Positions 1 through 9,705 of a stretch of 64,000 bases of DNA are shown here, in pieces (the first letter of the stretch is position 1; each line of letters opens with the position of its first letter). The stretch covers positions 1-64,000 of the forward strand of contig NZ_SJOP01000002.1 in assembly GCF_004331415.1 (NCBI RefSeq), in the 5' to 3' direction. Both the position numbers and the translations under genes were made by a program. This DNA is from Kosakonia quasisacchari (GTDB lineage Bacteria; Pseudomonadota; Gammaproteobacteria; Enterobacterales; Enterobacteriaceae). Below the pieces are notes generated by a model that saw only the letters and a program-made list of their open reading frames with translations, searched no databases and was not told where the DNA came from.

Positions 1-14
1 CAATTAAGTGAAGA

Positions 15-39
15 GGCCATCCTGACGGATGGCCTTTTT
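15..39 (+). terminator. rRNA operon terminator (rrnB T2-like)
   Basis: An 8-bp GC-rich stem (GGCCATCC, loop TGAC, GGATGGCC) is followed by five T. The sequence is the same as the classic E. coli rrn T2 terminator core as I know it. Because kgtP follows directly, as it follows rrnG in E. coli, the window probably starts just after the 5S gene of an rRNA operon that lies outside it. Confidence 0.85.
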
Positions 40-105
40 GCGTTTTTACGCTGCGACAAATCCCGTCCGCCGTACCGGTTTTTAACTTTGATTTGCCGGA
101 CAGAA

Positions 106-134
106 AGCCTCATGCGAAAGCATGGGGCTTTTTT
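106..134 (+). terminator. second intrinsic terminator before kgtP
   Basis: A 10-bp stem (AGCCTCATGC / GCATGGGGCT, one G-T pair) closed by a GAAA tetraloop is followed by six T. It backs up the rrn-type terminator at 15-39 and insulates kgtP from upstream rRNA transcription. Confidence 0.8.
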
Positions 135-184
135 GCTTAAGACCGTACATGCCCCTATTCTTAATTGCTTACATTGCTAATTTG

Positions 185-206
185 AAATGTGATGTAAATC
201 ACTCTT
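185..206 (+). promoter_or_regulatory. CRP-like site upstream of kgtP
   Basis: The core TGTGATGTAAATCACT (188-203) has both half-sites of the CRP palindrome (TGTGA-N6-TCAC). It lies about 110 bp before the kgtP start codon in an AT-rich region. Control of a dicarboxylate permease by cAMP-CRP is plausible, but the transcription start is not fixed here. Confidence 0.55.
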
Positions 207-306
207 GTAATATAACAAATATGTAACATTTTGGTCTTTGCGCTGAGTGGATAAGGATTTTCACGAAGTTCATATCTTCAAAATCTTTAGCAGGAGTATT
301 AATAGA

Positions 307-1611
307 ATGGCAGAAAGCAGTGTGACAACACCTGAATCCGAATCGCTCACTAGCAGCGATACCCGACGCAGGATATGGGCGATCATTGGCGCTTCATCAG
401 GTAACCTGGTTGAGTGGTTTGATTTCTATGTCTATTCCTTTTGCTCCCTCTACTTCGCGCACATCTTTTTCCCCGCCGGCAACACAACGACTCAGCTATT
501 ACAAACAGCGGGTGTTTTTGCCGCTGGTTTTCTTATGCGACCGATCGGGGGCTGGTTATTTGGCCGTATCGCTGACAGGCGCGGACGCAAGGCATCGATG
601 CTCATCTCGGTGTGTATGATGTGCCTGGGATCACTGGTCATCGCCTGCTTGCCCGGTTATGAGTCCATTGGGACCTGGGCACCAGCATTATTACTGTTGG
701 CGCGCCTGTTCCAGGGGCTATCAGTGGGTGGTGAATATGGCACAAGCGCGACTTATATGAGCGAAGTTGCAGTGGAAGGGCGTAAAGGATTTTACGCGTC
801 ATTCCAGTATGTCACGCTGATTGGCGGGCAATTATTGGCTCTGCTGGTTGTTGTTGTATTGCAACAGGTTCTGAGCGATGAAGATTTACGTGCCTGGGGT
901 TGGCGTATTCCGTTTGCGCTCGGTGCCGCACTGGCCATTGTTGCGCTGTGGCTACGCCGGCAACTTGATGAAACCTCGCGGCAAGAAGTACGGGCTCTGA
1001 AAGAGGCGGGATCGCTAAAAGGCCTGTGGCGTAACCGCAAGGCTTTCATTATGGTGCTTGGCTTTACGGCTGGCGGTTCACTGACGTTCTACACCTTTAC
1101 CACCTATATGCAAAAATATCTGGTGAATACCGCCGGAATGCATGCCAACGTTGCCAGCGTCATTATGACAGTTGCGTTATTTGTCTTTATGTTGATTCAA
1201 CCCGTTATTGGCGCGCTGTCGGACAAAATTGGCCGCCGCACCTCAATGTTGCTGTTCGGCGGCCTTGCCTCACTTTGTACCGTCCCGATTCTCAGTGCGC
1301 TGCATAGCGTAACGTCGCCCTATGCCGCGTTCGCGCTGGTTATGCTGGCATTAGTGATTGTCAGTTTCTACACCTCGATCAGCGGCATCCTGAAAGCCGA
1401 AATGTTCCCGGCGCAGGTTCGTGCGTTAGGTGTTGGATTATCCTATGCCGTGGCGAATGCGCTGTTTGGTGGTTCGGCTGAGTATGTTGCGCTGTCGCTG
1501 AAATCGGTCGGTTTTGAAAGCACCTTTTTCTGGTACGTTACCGTGATGGGCGCATTAGCGTTTGTGGTTTCCTTAATGCTGCATCGCAAAGGGAAAGGCA
1601 TCCGGCTTTAG
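307..1611 (+). CDS. kgtP: alpha-ketoglutarate permease KgtP
   Basis: Proton symporter of the major facilitator superfamily (metabolite:H+ symporter branch) that imports 2-oxoglutarate across the inner membrane. The 434-residue product matches E. coli KgtP almost throughout. It has twelve hydrophobic segments, the MFS loop 2-3 motif [10 protein letters not shown] and the second-half repeat DKIGRRTSM. The start chosen is the ATG at 307 (MAESSV), behind a CAGGAG ribosome site; an in-frame ATG at 247 would add 20 polar residues that KgtP lacks. The gene ends three bases before the convergent yfiM stop. Its place directly after an rRNA operon is the same as in E. coli. Confidence 0.95.
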   Translation: MAESSVTTPESESLTSSDTRRRIWAIIGASSGNLVEWFDFYVYSFCSLYFAHIFFPAGNTTTQLLQTAGVFAAGFLMRPIGGWLFGRIADRRGRKASMLISVCMMCLGSLVIACLPGYESIGTWAPALLLLARLFQGLSVGGEYGTSATYMSEVAVEGRKGFYASFQYVTLIGGQLLALLVVVVLQQVLSDEDLRAWGWRIPFALGAALAIVALWLRRQLDETSRQEVRALKEAGSLKGLWRNRKAFIMVLGFTAGGSLTFYTFTTYMQKYLVNTAGMHANVASVIMTVALFVFMLIQPVIGALSDKIGRRTSMLLFGGLASLCTVPILSALHSVTSPYAAFALVMLALVIVSFYTSISGILKAEMFPAQVRALGVGLSYAVANALFGGSAEYVALSLKSVGFESTFFWYVTVMGALAFVVSLMLHRKGKGIRL

Positions 1612-1614
1612 TGT

Positions 1615-1935
1615 CTATCTTGCCAGTTGCCACACGGCAAAACCTGTTGTGGCACCGGCAACATCCCATGCGAAATCTTTCCAGCTCCAGCCGCTCCCTG
1701 CCGGGCGGCTATCCCATAACTCTTTCGATGCGCCAAGGCTAACAGAAAACATCAGACCATATACTGCGCTACGGTCACGGCTAATACCCTGATGTTGTGC
1801 GTATTCGTTCCCGGCTGCGGAAAGCATCGCCGATCCAAGGAAATGTTGTGCTTTATCCTGCCCGCTCCAGCTATCGTTTGCCATATGGCTACAGCCTGTC
1901 AGCAGCAGCGTTGTTGCCAGCAAGGTGTATTTCAT
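1615..1935 (-). CDS. yfiM: YfiM lipoprotein
   Basis: Small predicted outer-membrane or periplasmic lipoprotein of unknown role. A short signal peptide ends in the lipobox LLTGC with the lipidated Cys at residue 15. The mature part contains the family-typical stretch [19 protein letters not shown] and a hydrophobic Gly/Ala-rich C-terminus. I chose the ATG at 1935 (MKYTLL). The longer frame from 1962 would start inside the terminator hairpin of pssA, so it is unlikely. It lies downstream of pssA on the same strand and faces kgtP. Confidence 0.88.
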   Translation of the reverse strand: MKYTLLATTLLLTGCSHMANDSWSGQDKAQHFLGSAMLSAAGNEYAQHQGISRDRSAVYGLMFSVSLGASKELWDSRPAGSGWSWKDFAWDVAGATTGFAVWQLAR

Positions 1936-1945
1936 TGGAATACCT

Positions 1946-1974
1946 GAAAAAAGCCCCATCACAGGGATGGGGCT
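1946..1974 (-). terminator. pssA terminator
   Basis: On the minus strand, the stem AGCCCCATC / GATGGGGCT with a 5-nt loop is followed by a T run. It lies right after the pssA stop and ends ten bases before the yfiM start codon, so yfiM expression depends on readthrough or on its own promoter. Confidence 0.85.
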
Positions 1975-1979
1975 TAATG

Positions 1980-3335
1980 TTAAAGAATGCGGCTAATCAG
2001 CTTATCAATGCGGATACGGCGCAGGCGGCGTATCAGCTTACGGACTTTCACCGGGTAATCAGCAATACTTTGCAAGTCACGGTAATGATTTACCACTGTG
2101 GTGTGCGTGCGGATAAGTTCCAGCTCTTTATCACGCTGTGCGGCCAGCTCATGTTTCGGATCGTGGATCAGTACTGCGTTCTCCAGGTCCAGACGCCAGG
2201 CGCGTGGGTTCAGGTTATTCCCGGTGACCAGGATCCACTCATCGTCGACCCACATTCCTTTCAGGTGGTAACTGTTATCGTCATCTTTCCACAAGCGAAC
2301 AACCAACTGATCGGTATTCACATAATATTGCAGACGGCTTAAGAAGCGACGCAGGTTGATCTCATACAAATAAGGCAACGCGCCAATGATCTTAAATGGC
2401 TCATCTTCAGGAATGAAAAAGTCATTCGCTGTCTTATCGCCAACGATGATTTCGACTTTTTTCCCCTCACGCAGCAACTGGATAATATTGCGTACTAGTA
2501 CCGCAGGCAGGTTGAAATAGGGCGTACAAATCGTCAGCTTGTGCTCCGCGCACGGCATAAGATGGAAAATCGTCTTATTCAGCAGGCTGGATTTTCCCAG
2601 ACCAACCAGCGGAGTCACGGCCAGTTGTTCGTTATCCGCATCGCCCTGGAAATGGTACGACGCATCGCGCAATTCCTGACGGAACAGGCGGATATCATTT
2701 TTGATTTCCGGGCTTTTGGGGCGCTGCGGATCGTCAAGGCGGTTCACACCTCGGCCCTGGATCAGATTCTGCTCAACCCAGCCTTGCATCACGTCCGCCA
2801 TCTGTGGGTTACGGATCAGCTGATAACGGTCATAACGGTATTTATCGTGCTGATGCAGGTAAACATCATTGAGACTCGCGCCGCTATACAGCACACAGTC
2901 ATCAATAATAAAACCTTTGAAATGCAGCACGCCAAGCGCTTCGCGGGTATTAACCGGCACCCCGTAAACGGGAACGACAACGCCAGGGTTTTCCTGTGCC
3001 ATGCGGCAGTACCAGTCCGCATTGGTATTCGACGCTGCTGCGCCAATACGACCGCGCTGAGCGCGATGCCAGTCAACGAGGACGCGAACATCCAGCTCCG
3101 GGCGCTGGCGTTTTGCTTCATACAGCGCGTTCAGAATTCCTTTCCCACCATCATCCTGTTCAAGATACAGGGCAATGATATAGATCCGGCGCGTTGCGGT
3201 GGCTATCTTCGCAAGCAGCGTCTCCCTGAAATCAGCAGGCGCATAGAAGAACTCTATATCATCAGCTGACTGAGAAATCTTGGGTAATTGGGCAAGGTGT
3301 TGTTGATGTTTATTACGCTTAAATTTTGACAACAT
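1980..3335 (-). CDS. pssA: CDP-diacylglycerol--serine O-phosphatidyltransferase PssA
   Basis: Makes phosphatidylserine from CDP-diacylglycerol and serine, the first committed step towards phosphatidylethanolamine. At 451 residues it has the E. coli length. It is a phospholipase D superfamily member with two HKD motifs, HFKGFIIDD (His138) and HLKGMWVDD (His357). The strongly basic N- and C-termini ([23 protein letters not shown]) fit its known peripheral binding to membranes and ribosomes. The start is the second of two tandem ATGs, matching the E. coli N-terminus MLSKFKRN; the codon at 3338 is the alternative. Confidence 0.96.
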   Translation of the reverse strand: MLSKFKRNKHQQHLAQLPKISQSADDIEFFYAPADFRETLLAKIATATRRIYIIALYLEQDDGGKGILNALYEAKRQRPELDVRVLVDWHRAQRGRIGAAASNTNADWYCRMAQENPGVVVPVYGVPVNTREALGVLHFKGFIIDDCVLYSGASLNDVYLHQHDKYRYDRYQLIRNPQMADVMQGWVEQNLIQGRGVNRLDDPQRPKSPEIKNDIRLFRQELRDASYHFQGDADNEQLAVTPLVGLGKSSLLNKTIFHLMPCAEHKLTICTPYFNLPAVLVRNIIQLLREGKKVEIIVGDKTANDFFIPEDEPFKIIGALPYLYEINLRRFLSRLQYYVNTDQLVVRLWKDDDNSYHLKGMWVDDEWILVTGNNLNPRAWRLDLENAVLIHDPKHELAAQRDKELELIRTHTTVVNHYRDLQSIADYPVKVRKLIRRLRRIRIDKLISRIL

Positions 3336-3454
3336 CACAGTGCGTTTCTTCTCTGTTTATTGAAGGGTCTTCTGTAGCATGCAGACGACATAAGCGGGCA
3401 ATAATAACACCGAGCCTGCTAAAGCGGTCAACATTTCCAGTACCTTACTCGGGA

Positions 3455-6109
3455 TTACTCGTTCGGTGTCAGATGGAGCGACAAACCGACGATTCCATCT
3501 TCCAGTTGGATATCGACATCAAATCCCAGTTTACGCGCCAGCGTCACCATGCCGCGATTGTTGGGCATAGTAATACCATTCAAGCGCTTAAGTCCGTGAT
3601 CCCGGGTATAACTGATAAGCTTTTCAAGTAAACGTCGTCCGAGCCCAAGTCCTTTTAGGTCGGAACGAACCAGCACGGCAAATTCAGCATCGATATTATC
3701 CGGGTCGGAAATAGCGCGGGTGACGCCCAAAATTTCTTCGCCCTGATCTGTGCTGCGCACAGCCACGAAAGCCATTTCCCGATCGTAGTCGATCTGCGTC
3801 ATATTCGCTAAATCATCGTGGGTAAATTCGTTAATCTCGCTAAAGTAGCGATAATAGAGATCTTCTTTTGTCACCCTGGCGATAAATGCCTGCAACTGAG
3901 GTTCATCCTCGGGAAGAATAGGGCGGAACAAGCACTGCTCGCCATTTCTCATCTCAACGCGCTCTTCCAGATGCTGCGGATAGGGGCGAATAGCAAGACG
4001 AGTCTCGCCGTTCCCCGCGGTGGGCGCGATAGACATCGTGACATCCAGCGCCGTGAATTCGCTCCCGGAAGCCAGCAAAGGGTGAATGTCGAGCCGTTCG
4101 ATTTCCGGGCAATCGACGATCAAATTTGAAACCTGAACTAAAAACTGGCTCAGACCTGCAATATCCAGCGTGCGGAGTGCGCTGCGCCCACGGATCTTTT
4201 TACTTTTGATCGCCTGAATGACCAGGTAGCGCGCCAGATTCATATTGAGTGGCGGAAGTGCCACTGCGGCTTGATCCTCTGCTCGCCACTCAACGCCGCC
4301 TTCACCCAACATAATCAGCGGGCCGAAAACCGGATCGTGTTCTACCACAACGCGCAGTTCCTGCGCACCAGCACGGTTCGCCATGCTCTGCACTTGCAAA
4401 CCGTGGATGCGCGCTTGCGGCCAGTTCATTTTGACACGATCAATAATCGCGTCAGCAGCCTGTTGCACTTCTTTCGCGGTACGCAGATAAAGCATTACCC
4501 CCTGAACTTCTGACTTATGCGGGATATCCGGAGAGCGTAATTTCAGCGCAACCGGGTAGCCAATCTGTTCGGCAATATGCACCGCTTCCGCACTGTCGCT
4601 GGCAATCCATGTCGGCAGCGTTTGCAACCCCCAGGCCCGCAGGATCGGCTGAACTTCGTGGGTGTCCAGCGTTGATGCGCCCTCGGTCAGCGCCTGCTGC
4701 AGAAGGTTGTGTGCGGCGGCGGTATCTGCTGTCAGGCTTACGGAGATCGCTGGCGTTTCACGCAACTGCTTCTGGTTTCGCCGATATTCCACCATATGCA
4801 TAAACGCCGTAATAGTGCCTTCCGGGGTTCGATAGGTTGGCAATCCGGCCTCACTAAACAGACGCCGCGCTTCCTGAGAAGAAAACTCACCGCACCAGTT
4901 GGTCAGCACGGTGACATATTTCCCGCGGGGATGTTTTTTCAACGCATCAATTAACGCCACCGCGCTTTCGCTGCCCGGTGCGGCGGCACTGGGCGCGTGG
5001 ATCACCATCAACGCATCGTAATCCTGGCTATCGAGCAAAATATTCAACGCCGCGATGTAACGCTCACTACTTGCATCATCGCGCAAATCCAGCGGGTTAG
5101 CGGGTTCCACATACTCCGGCAGTACGGCTCGCAACTGCGCTATCGTCTCTTCACTCAGTGTGGCCAGCTTGCCGTTGCGTGACCACAGTTCGTCAAGCGC
5201 CAGTGCGGCGGGTGCTGCGCCATTACTGATGATCATCAACCGTTCGCCGCGCAGTGGGCGCATATGGCTAAGTGTTTCGACGGCGGAAAAAAGCTCATGC
5301 GTATCCTGGACCCGCAATAAACCGGCGCGCTGAATAGCCGCATCCCAGGCTGGATCGAGCCCCGCATGAGAATGCAGCAGACGCTGTGCTTCCGGGCTGC
5401 GACCGCTTTTTATGACCAGAATCGGTTTATTACGTGAGGCGCTACGTGCGGCGGAAACAAATCGACGGGCATCACTTAACTGTTCCAGATAGAGCAGGAT
5501 GGCGCTGGTCTTACTGTCGCGCGCCAGGAAATCGAGCAGTTCATCGACATCAATATCGAGACTATCGCCGAGTGCGATGAAATAAGAGAACCCCATTTCC
5601 CGCTGTTGCGCCCAGTCGAGGATAGTATTGGAGACGGCGGCTGACTGGGAAATAAACGCCAGCTTGCCACGTGTAATCGGCACCGGTGAGAAACTGGCAT
5701 TAAGCCCTTGCCAGGGAGCGAGCAAGCCCAGGCTGTTCGGGCCAAGCAATCGCATCTGGTAGCGACCGGCGCAGGCCAGTAAATCGGCATGTTGTTCGGG
5801 CGGAGCGGAAAGGATAATGCAGGTTTTACACCCCTTTTGGCCGAGCGCTTCAAGCAGCGCCAAATTACGTTTTGCGTGGGTACACAATACGGCAAGATCG
5901 GGCGTGAAAGGCAGGCTGGCGACATCCGGCCACGCCAGCACGCCCTGTACCGCTTTATAGGCGGGCGTTACCGGTAAGACTGGCCCGGCGAAACCGCCTG
6001 CCAGCAAATTGCGCATCATTAAATAACCCGCACGATCCGGCTTCATGGATGCACCCACCACCGCAATCGATCGGGGACGTAATAACGCTTCCAGCCCTCG
6101 TTGGCTCAT
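3455..6109 (-). CDS. pat: protein lysine acetyltransferase Pat (YfiQ/PatZ)
   Basis: Acetylates lysines of metabolic enzymes, classically acetyl-CoA synthetase, using acetyl-CoA. The 884-residue protein has the usual two-part design. The N-terminal 700 residues resemble ADP-forming acyl-CoA synthetases: a CoA-binding Rossmann start (IAVVGASMKPDRAGY), ligase segments and an ATP-grasp-like part. In this part E. coli Pat is thought to sense rather than catalyse. The last ~160 residues form a GNAT domain with the acetyl-CoA loop LKGLGLGRRLL. It lies 32 bp downstream of tapT on the same strand and may be co-transcribed with it, as in E. coli. Confidence 0.95.
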   Translation of the reverse strand: MSQRGLEALLRPRSIAVVGASMKPDRAGYLMMRNLLAGGFAGPVLPVTPAYKAVQGVLAWPDVASLPFTPDLAVLCTHAKRNLALLEALGQKGCKTCIILSAPPEQHADLLACAGRYQMRLLGPNSLGLLAPWQGLNASFSPVPITRGKLAFISQSAAVSNTILDWAQQREMGFSYFIALGDSLDIDVDELLDFLARDSKTSAILLYLEQLSDARRFVSAARSASRNKPILVIKSGRSPEAQRLLHSHAGLDPAWDAAIQRAGLLRVQDTHELFSAVETLSHMRPLRGERLMIISNGAAPAALALDELWSRNGKLATLSEETIAQLRAVLPEYVEPANPLDLRDDASSERYIAALNILLDSQDYDALMVIHAPSAAAPGSESAVALIDALKKHPRGKYVTVLTNWCGEFSSQEARRLFSEAGLPTYRTPEGTITAFMHMVEYRRNQKQLRETPAISVSLTADTAAAHNLLQQALTEGASTLDTHEVQPILRAWGLQTLPTWIASDSAEAVHIAEQIGYPVALKLRSPDIPHKSEVQGVMLYLRTAKEVQQAADAIIDRVKMNWPQARIHGLQVQSMANRAGAQELRVVVEHDPVFGPLIMLGEGGVEWRAEDQAAVALPPLNMNLARYLVIQAIKSKKIRGRSALRTLDIAGLSQFLVQVSNLIVDCPEIERLDIHPLLASGSEFTALDVTMSIAPTAGNGETRLAIRPYPQHLEERVEMRNGEQCLFRPILPEDEPQLQAFIARVTKEDLYYRYFSEINEFTHDDLANMTQIDYDREMAFVAVRSTDQGEEILGVTRAISDPDNIDAEFAVLVRSDLKGLGLGRRLLEKLISYTRDHGLKRLNGITMPNNRGMVTLARKLGFDVDIQLEDGIVGLSLHLTPNE

Positions 6110-6141
6110 ACCGGCCTCCGCAAAAGAGTGACCCGATGATA

Positions 6142-6840
6142 TTAAACGTTTTCTGCAGCGTTTGCTGTGATGGCGGGCGAATGATGCGGTTTCCCCGCCA
6201 GGTAACGTTCGCGAAACAGGGTAAAGTGATCGCCGAGGGCTTGCGCTGCACTGTTATCGCCAGCCAGATCCAACAGAGCAATGGCCACTTCCGCCGTGCA
6301 GTATTGATCTTCTGCGTGCGCTTCCCGTAAGCGATAGGCAGACACACGTGATAAATCGACGGAGATAACCGGTAATGCATCCAGATAAGGGCTTTTGCGG
6401 AACATTTTACGTGCTTCGGTCCAGGTACCATCCAGCATAATAAACAGCGGGGGTTTTCCGGCTGCCGGAGCACTCAATACCTGACGTTCACTTCCTGCAT
6501 AAGAGGCCGGGAAGACGACCATTGGCTGGTACGCTTCACTGGTGCATAAATCGATAAGCGCTTGCGGCGGCTCGGTGCGCGACCATTGAAAAGCCTGCGT
6601 GTCGGGCAGAATATCGGCAATCAAACGCCCGGTGTTACTGGGTTTCATCGGCTCGGTGTCAAACATGACCAGGCAAAAACGGCTGTTGGCGCAGGCCGGT
6701 TTTAAGGTATCACACAGACAGTTTTTTAGCGGCAGCAAGCAGCGCTGGCAGCGGCGAATACGGTTGCCACGCGCCAGAAACGGGCGCGTCGAGCGGGCAA
6801 GACGCTCAGCACGGAGTTGGAGAACAGCGTTATTGGTCAT
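6142..6840 (-). CDS. tapT: tRNA-uridine aminocarboxypropyltransferase TapT (YfiP)
   Basis: Transfers the 3-amino-3-carboxypropyl group of S-adenosylmethionine to U47 of tRNAs (acp3U47). The 232-residue DTW-domain protein carries an N-terminal Cys cluster, RCQRCLLPLKNCLC, which is a probable metal knuckle. The family signature appears as LDGTWTEARKM, followed by a conserved RVSAYRLREA stretch. Length and sequence match E. coli YfiP. The start is the ATG at 6840. It stands between trxC and pat, all on the minus strand. Confidence 0.93.
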   Translation of the reverse strand: MTNNAVLQLRAERLARSTRPFLARGNRIRRCQRCLLPLKNCLCDTLKPACANSRFCLVMFDTEPMKPSNTGRLIADILPDTQAFQWSRTEPPQALIDLCTSEAYQPMVVFPASYAGSERQVLSAPAAGKPPLFIMLDGTWTEARKMFRKSPYLDALPVISVDLSRVSAYRLREAHAEDQYCTAEVAIALLDLAGDNSAAQALGDHFTLFRERYLAGKPHHSPAITANAAENV

Positions 6841-6878
6841 GAAGGTCGCACAAGAAAAACGCCATTGTCGCAGAGCTG

Positions 6879-6903
6879 AAAACGGGGCACAAGAAGCGCC
6901 CCG
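6879..6903 (-). terminator. trxC terminator
   Basis: On the minus strand CGGGGC, a 9-nt loop and GCCCCG are followed by four T, just after the trxC stop at 6910. The stem is short, so termination may be partial and allow some readthrough into tapT. Confidence 0.55.
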
Positions 6904-6909
6904 AAGGGA

Positions 6910-7329
6910 TTACAGTGATTCGTTAAGCCAGCTGTCGAACGGCGCTTTCGGCATCGCCCCGCTTAGCATGTCCACCACTTCGCCATTTTTGAACAGCATA
7001 ATGGTCGGAATGCTGCGAATGCGGAAACGCGCACTCAGCTCGCGCTCGGCTTCAGTGTTGACTTTCACAAAGCGCACTTGGCCGCTGCGTTCTTCCGCGA
7101 CATCTTCGAAAATCGGCGCAAAGTTGCGGCACGGGCCACACCATGGTGCCCAGAAATCGACGACCACAGGCAGGTCATCTTTCAGCAGTTTATCCAGGGT
7201 TTCGCCAGTCGCATTGATCACATCTCCATCGAACAGCTCATGTCCACAGCGCCCACATTTCGCGCCGTCGCTCATTCTTTCTTCAGGAATGCGGTTCAGC
7301 GCCTGACAGCTTGCACATACGGTATTCAT
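6910..7329 (-). CDS. trxC: thioredoxin 2 TrxC
   Basis: Cytoplasmic thiol-disulfide reductase. At 139 residues it has the E. coli length. The N-terminal zinc knuckle of thioredoxin 2 is formed by Cys5, Cys8, Cys25 and Cys28; the thioredoxin fold follows with active site WCGPC at 63-67. The cis-Pro loop is in RSIPTIMLF. The start is the ATG at 7329 (MNTVC); an in-frame ATG at 7386 would add 19 residues not found in the family. In E. coli the gene is induced by OxyR; I did not find a clear OxyR box. It is divergent from yfiF. Confidence 0.95.
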   Translation of the reverse strand: MNTVCASCQALNRIPEERMSDGAKCGRCGHELFDGDVINATGETLDKLLKDDLPVVVDFWAPWCGPCRNFAPIFEDVAEERSGQVRFVKVNTEAERELSARFRIRSIPTIMLFKNGEVVDMLSGAMPKAPFDSWLNESL

Positions 7330-7533
7330 AACTAACCTCAGGGAAACGATGGTACAAAGCGGCGTTTCGCCGGTATGTTTCTTCAATGTTACATATTATT
7401 AATAAGAAGGTTTTAAACAACAACGCGTTTTATTCAATGAGTACAATAGCCGATAACTTTTGAACGAATTAATGGCTAAGCGCCAGCACATCAGGTAATC
7501 TGCGCGCTTCGCGCAGCGCTGGTGGAGAAAAGC

Positions 7534-8652
7534 ATGAACGATGAATTAAAGAATAAAAGCGGCAAGGTCAAAGTGATGTATGTCCGCAGTGATGATGATT
7601 CCGATAAACGTGGTCTTAACCCGCGCACCGGGAAAGGGCCAGCACGTAGCGGAACGTCTTCGCGCGGTGGCGATGACCGTCGCACCTCCCGCGATGATAA
7701 AGGTCGTGCAGGCCGTGACGATAGAAGTCGTTCTGCCCGTGATGACCGGGGCCGCCCTGCTCGTGATGACAGAAGCCGCCCGCAGCGAGACAATTTCAGC
7801 AACCAGAGTGATTCGCCGTGGCGTACCGTTTCCCGTGCCCCGGGCGACGAAACGCCGGAAAAACCGGATCACGGTGGTATTAGCGGTAAAAGTTTTATCG
7901 ATCCGGAAGTGCTGCGCCGCCAGCGTGCGGAAGAGACGCGTGTCTATGGCGAAAATGCCTGCCAGGCACTGTTCAGCAGCCGTCCTGAGTCGATTGTTCG
8001 CGCCTGGTTTGTACAGAGTGTAACCCCGCGTTTTAAAGAAGCCCTGCGCTGGATGGCCGCGAACCGTAAAGCGTATCACGTGGTTGATGAAGACGAGTTG
8101 ACAAAAGCCTCCGGCACGGAACACCACGGTGGCGTGTGCTTCTTGATCAAAAAGCGTAATGGCCTGAGTGTCCAGAAATGGGTGGCGAACGCCGCAGACG
8201 AAGATTGCGTGCTGGCGCTGGAAGATGTGGGTAACCCGCACAACCTCGGCGCAATTATGCGTAGCTGCGCGCATTTCGGTGTGAAAGGCGTGGTGTTGCA
8301 GGATGCGGCAGTGATTGAATCTGGTGCGGCAGTCCGTACCGCAGAAGGCGGCGCGGAACACGTTCAGGCGATCACCGGCGATAGTTTTGTCGATGCGCTG
8401 GAAGAGTTCCGTCAGGCGGGTTATGCGCTGGTGACCACCTCCAGTCACAACGGAACCTCGCTGTTTAAAGCCGAGCTGCCGAAAAAGATGGTACTGGTGC
8501 TCGGTCAGGAGCGCGATGGTCTGTCTGATGTGACGCTGTCTCGTTCCGATTTGAGTGTCTCAATTGATGGCACCGGCAACGTTGAAAGCCTCAACGTTTC
8601 TGTCGCAACCGGTGTGTTGCTGGCGGAGTGGTGGCGTCAAAATAAAGCCTGA
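7534..8652 (+). CDS. yfiF: SpoU-family RNA methyltransferase YfiF
   Basis: Putative 2'-O-ribose methyltransferase of the SpoU/TrmH (SPOUT) class; its RNA target is unknown. The C-terminal half carries the three knot motifs: [27 protein letters not shown] and [15 protein letters not shown] SpoU substrate-binding-like region (about 120-200) precedes it. The N-terminus is basic and disordered, with five tandem octapeptides of pattern R-x-x-R-D-D-(R/K)-(S/G) at DNA 7681-7800. The protein is 372 residues, against about 345 in E. coli, and the excess lies in this tract. The start is the ATG at 7534 behind GGAG; an ATG at 7522 overlaps that ribosome site. Confidence 0.92.
   Translation: MNDELKNKSGKVKVMYVRSDDDSDKRGLNPRTGKGPARSGTSSRGGDDRRTSRDDKGRAGRDDRSRSARDDRGRPARDDRSRPQRDNFSNQSDSPWRTVSRAPGDETPEKPDHGGISGKSFIDPEVLRRQRAEETRVYGENACQALFSSRPESIVRAWFVQSVTPRFKEALRWMAANRKAYHVVDEDELTKASGTEHHGGVCFLIKKRNGLSVQKWVANAADEDCVLALEDVGNPHNLGAIMRSCAHFGVKGVVLQDAAVIESGAAVRTAEGGAEHVQAITGDSFVDALEEFRQAGYALVTTSSHNGTSLFKAELPKKMVLVLGQERDGLSDVTLSRSDLSVSIDGTGNVESLNVSVATGVLLAEWWRQNKA
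7681..7800 (+). repeat. 24-bp tandem repeats encoding RDDR octapeptides in yfiF
   Basis: Five in-frame 24-bp units (start positions 7681, 7705, 7729, 7753, 7777) encode [32 protein letters not shown] and RPQRDNFS. The nucleotide units have diverged, so this is an old or slowly changing repeat. The peptide resembles RNA-binding Arg-rich disordered tails. Confidence 0.8.
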
Positions 8653-8672
8653 TGCGCAATGTCAGGTGCAAT

Positions 8673-8703
8673 AAAAAAGCCAGCGTAAAGCTGGCTTTTT
8701 TTT
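8673..8703. terminator. bidirectional terminator between yfiF and ung
   Basis: The stem AGCCAGC / GCTGGCT with loop GTAAA is flanked by an A run on the left and a T run on the right. It can stop transcription of both convergent genes. Confidence 0.88.
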
Positions 8704-9391
8704 ACTCACTTTCTGCCGGCAGTGTCGGCATCCAGTCGACTGGCGCTTCACCCTGTTTTTCTAGCCATTGATTCGCCAGGACAAAATGGTTACAGCCGAA
8801 AAATCCGCGGTGCGCGGAGAGCGGCGACGGATGCGGCGCTTTCAGAACATGATGGCGATTTGTGTCGATAATCGCCCCTTTCTTCTGCGCGTGCGAACCC
8901 CAAAGCAGAAATACCACGCCTTCGCGATGCTCATTAATCAGGCTAATGACTTTATCGGTAAAGGTTTCCCAGCCGAGGCTTGCATGTGAGTGTGCCTGAC
9001 CAGCGCGCACGGTGAGCACGGTATTCAGTAGCAGTACGCCCTGACGCGCCCAGCTTTCGAGATAACCATGTTGCGGGCGCACAAAACCCGGAATGCTGGC
9101 TTCCAGCTCTTTATACATATTCAGCAAGGAAGGCGGTGGCGCAATGCCAGGCAAGACGGAAAATGCTAAACCGTGTGCTTGTCCCGGGCCGTGGTAAGGA
9201 TCCTGGCCGAGGATGACAACTTTGACGTCGCCAAGCTCAGTGAAGCGAAAGGCGTTGAACACATCTTTCTGTGGCGGATAGATGGTTATCCCGGACTGGC
9301 GCTCAGTCGCCACTGTGCTAAGGGTGTTAATAAAGTACGGCTGCTGTTTTTCTTCTGCCAGCACATCATGCCATGATAATGAAGTGGTCAT
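8702..9391 (-). CDS. ung: uracil-DNA glycosylase Ung
   Basis: Removes uracil from DNA in base excision repair. The 229-residue protein shows all family-1 UDG motifs: the water-activating loop [12 protein letters not shown] with catalytic Asp64, the uracil-specificity region [17 protein letters not shown], and the DNA-intercalating loop [10 protein letters not shown] with its catalytic His. Length equals E. coli Ung. It is divergent from grcA across a 314-bp AT-rich region that carries the FNR boxes. Confidence 0.97.
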   Translation of the reverse strand: MTTSLSWHDVLAEEKQQPYFINTLSTVATERQSGITIYPPQKDVFNAFRFTELGDVKVVILGQDPYHGPGQAHGLAFSVLPGIAPPPSLLNMYKELEASIPGFVRPQHGYLESWARQGVLLLNTVLTVRAGQAHSHASLGWETFTDKVISLINEHREGVVFLLWGSHAQKKGAIIDTNRHHVLKAPHPSPLSAHRGFFGCNHFVLANQWLEKQGEAPVDWMPTLPAESE

Positions 9392-9530
9392 CCCGCTCTC
9401 CTGCGAAGTTCATTCCCCGTAGCTTAACTGCTTATTTCTCTGAAACAAAATTGACTGTCCTTCGTGATAGATAATCCTAAAAATATTTTTAAAATTTACA
9501 AAAATTTTAAGTCGGCGCGATTGGCGTAAC

Positions 9531-9544
9531 TTGATATAAAACAA
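9531..9544 (+). promoter_or_regulatory. upstream FNR box of grcA
   Basis: TTGATATAAAACAA matches the FNR palindrome TTGAT-N4-ATCAA with one mismatch in the right half. Its centre lies 53 bp upstream of the second box, the same spacing as the -93.5 and -40.5 sites I recall for E. coli grcA (yfiD). Confidence 0.65.
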
Positions 9545-9583
9545 GTATATTCCCCTATGGCCATTTTTACTGTGTGGTTTTTA

Positions 9584-9597
9584 TTGATTTAAATCAA
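9584..9597 (+). promoter_or_regulatory. proximal FNR box of grcA
   Basis: TTGATTTAAATCAA is a perfect FNR palindrome. If it is centred at -40.5, transcription would start near 9631, just after the -10-like TATAAA at 9622-9627. This is a class II FNR-activated arrangement. Confidence 0.85.
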
Positions 9598-9705
9598 AGA
9601 ATGCCGCATGTCAGACTGGTATATAAACAATCAGACAACAATGGTTTTACCAATTGGCCGGAAAGAATCCGGCTAATCAAATAATGTGCCTAAGGGAGGC
9701 TATTC

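Noticed and set aside
7546..8448. 300-codon minus-strand frame over yfiF
   Set aside because: It is antisense to a gene with clear SpoU motifs; its composition reflects the RDDR repeat read backwards.
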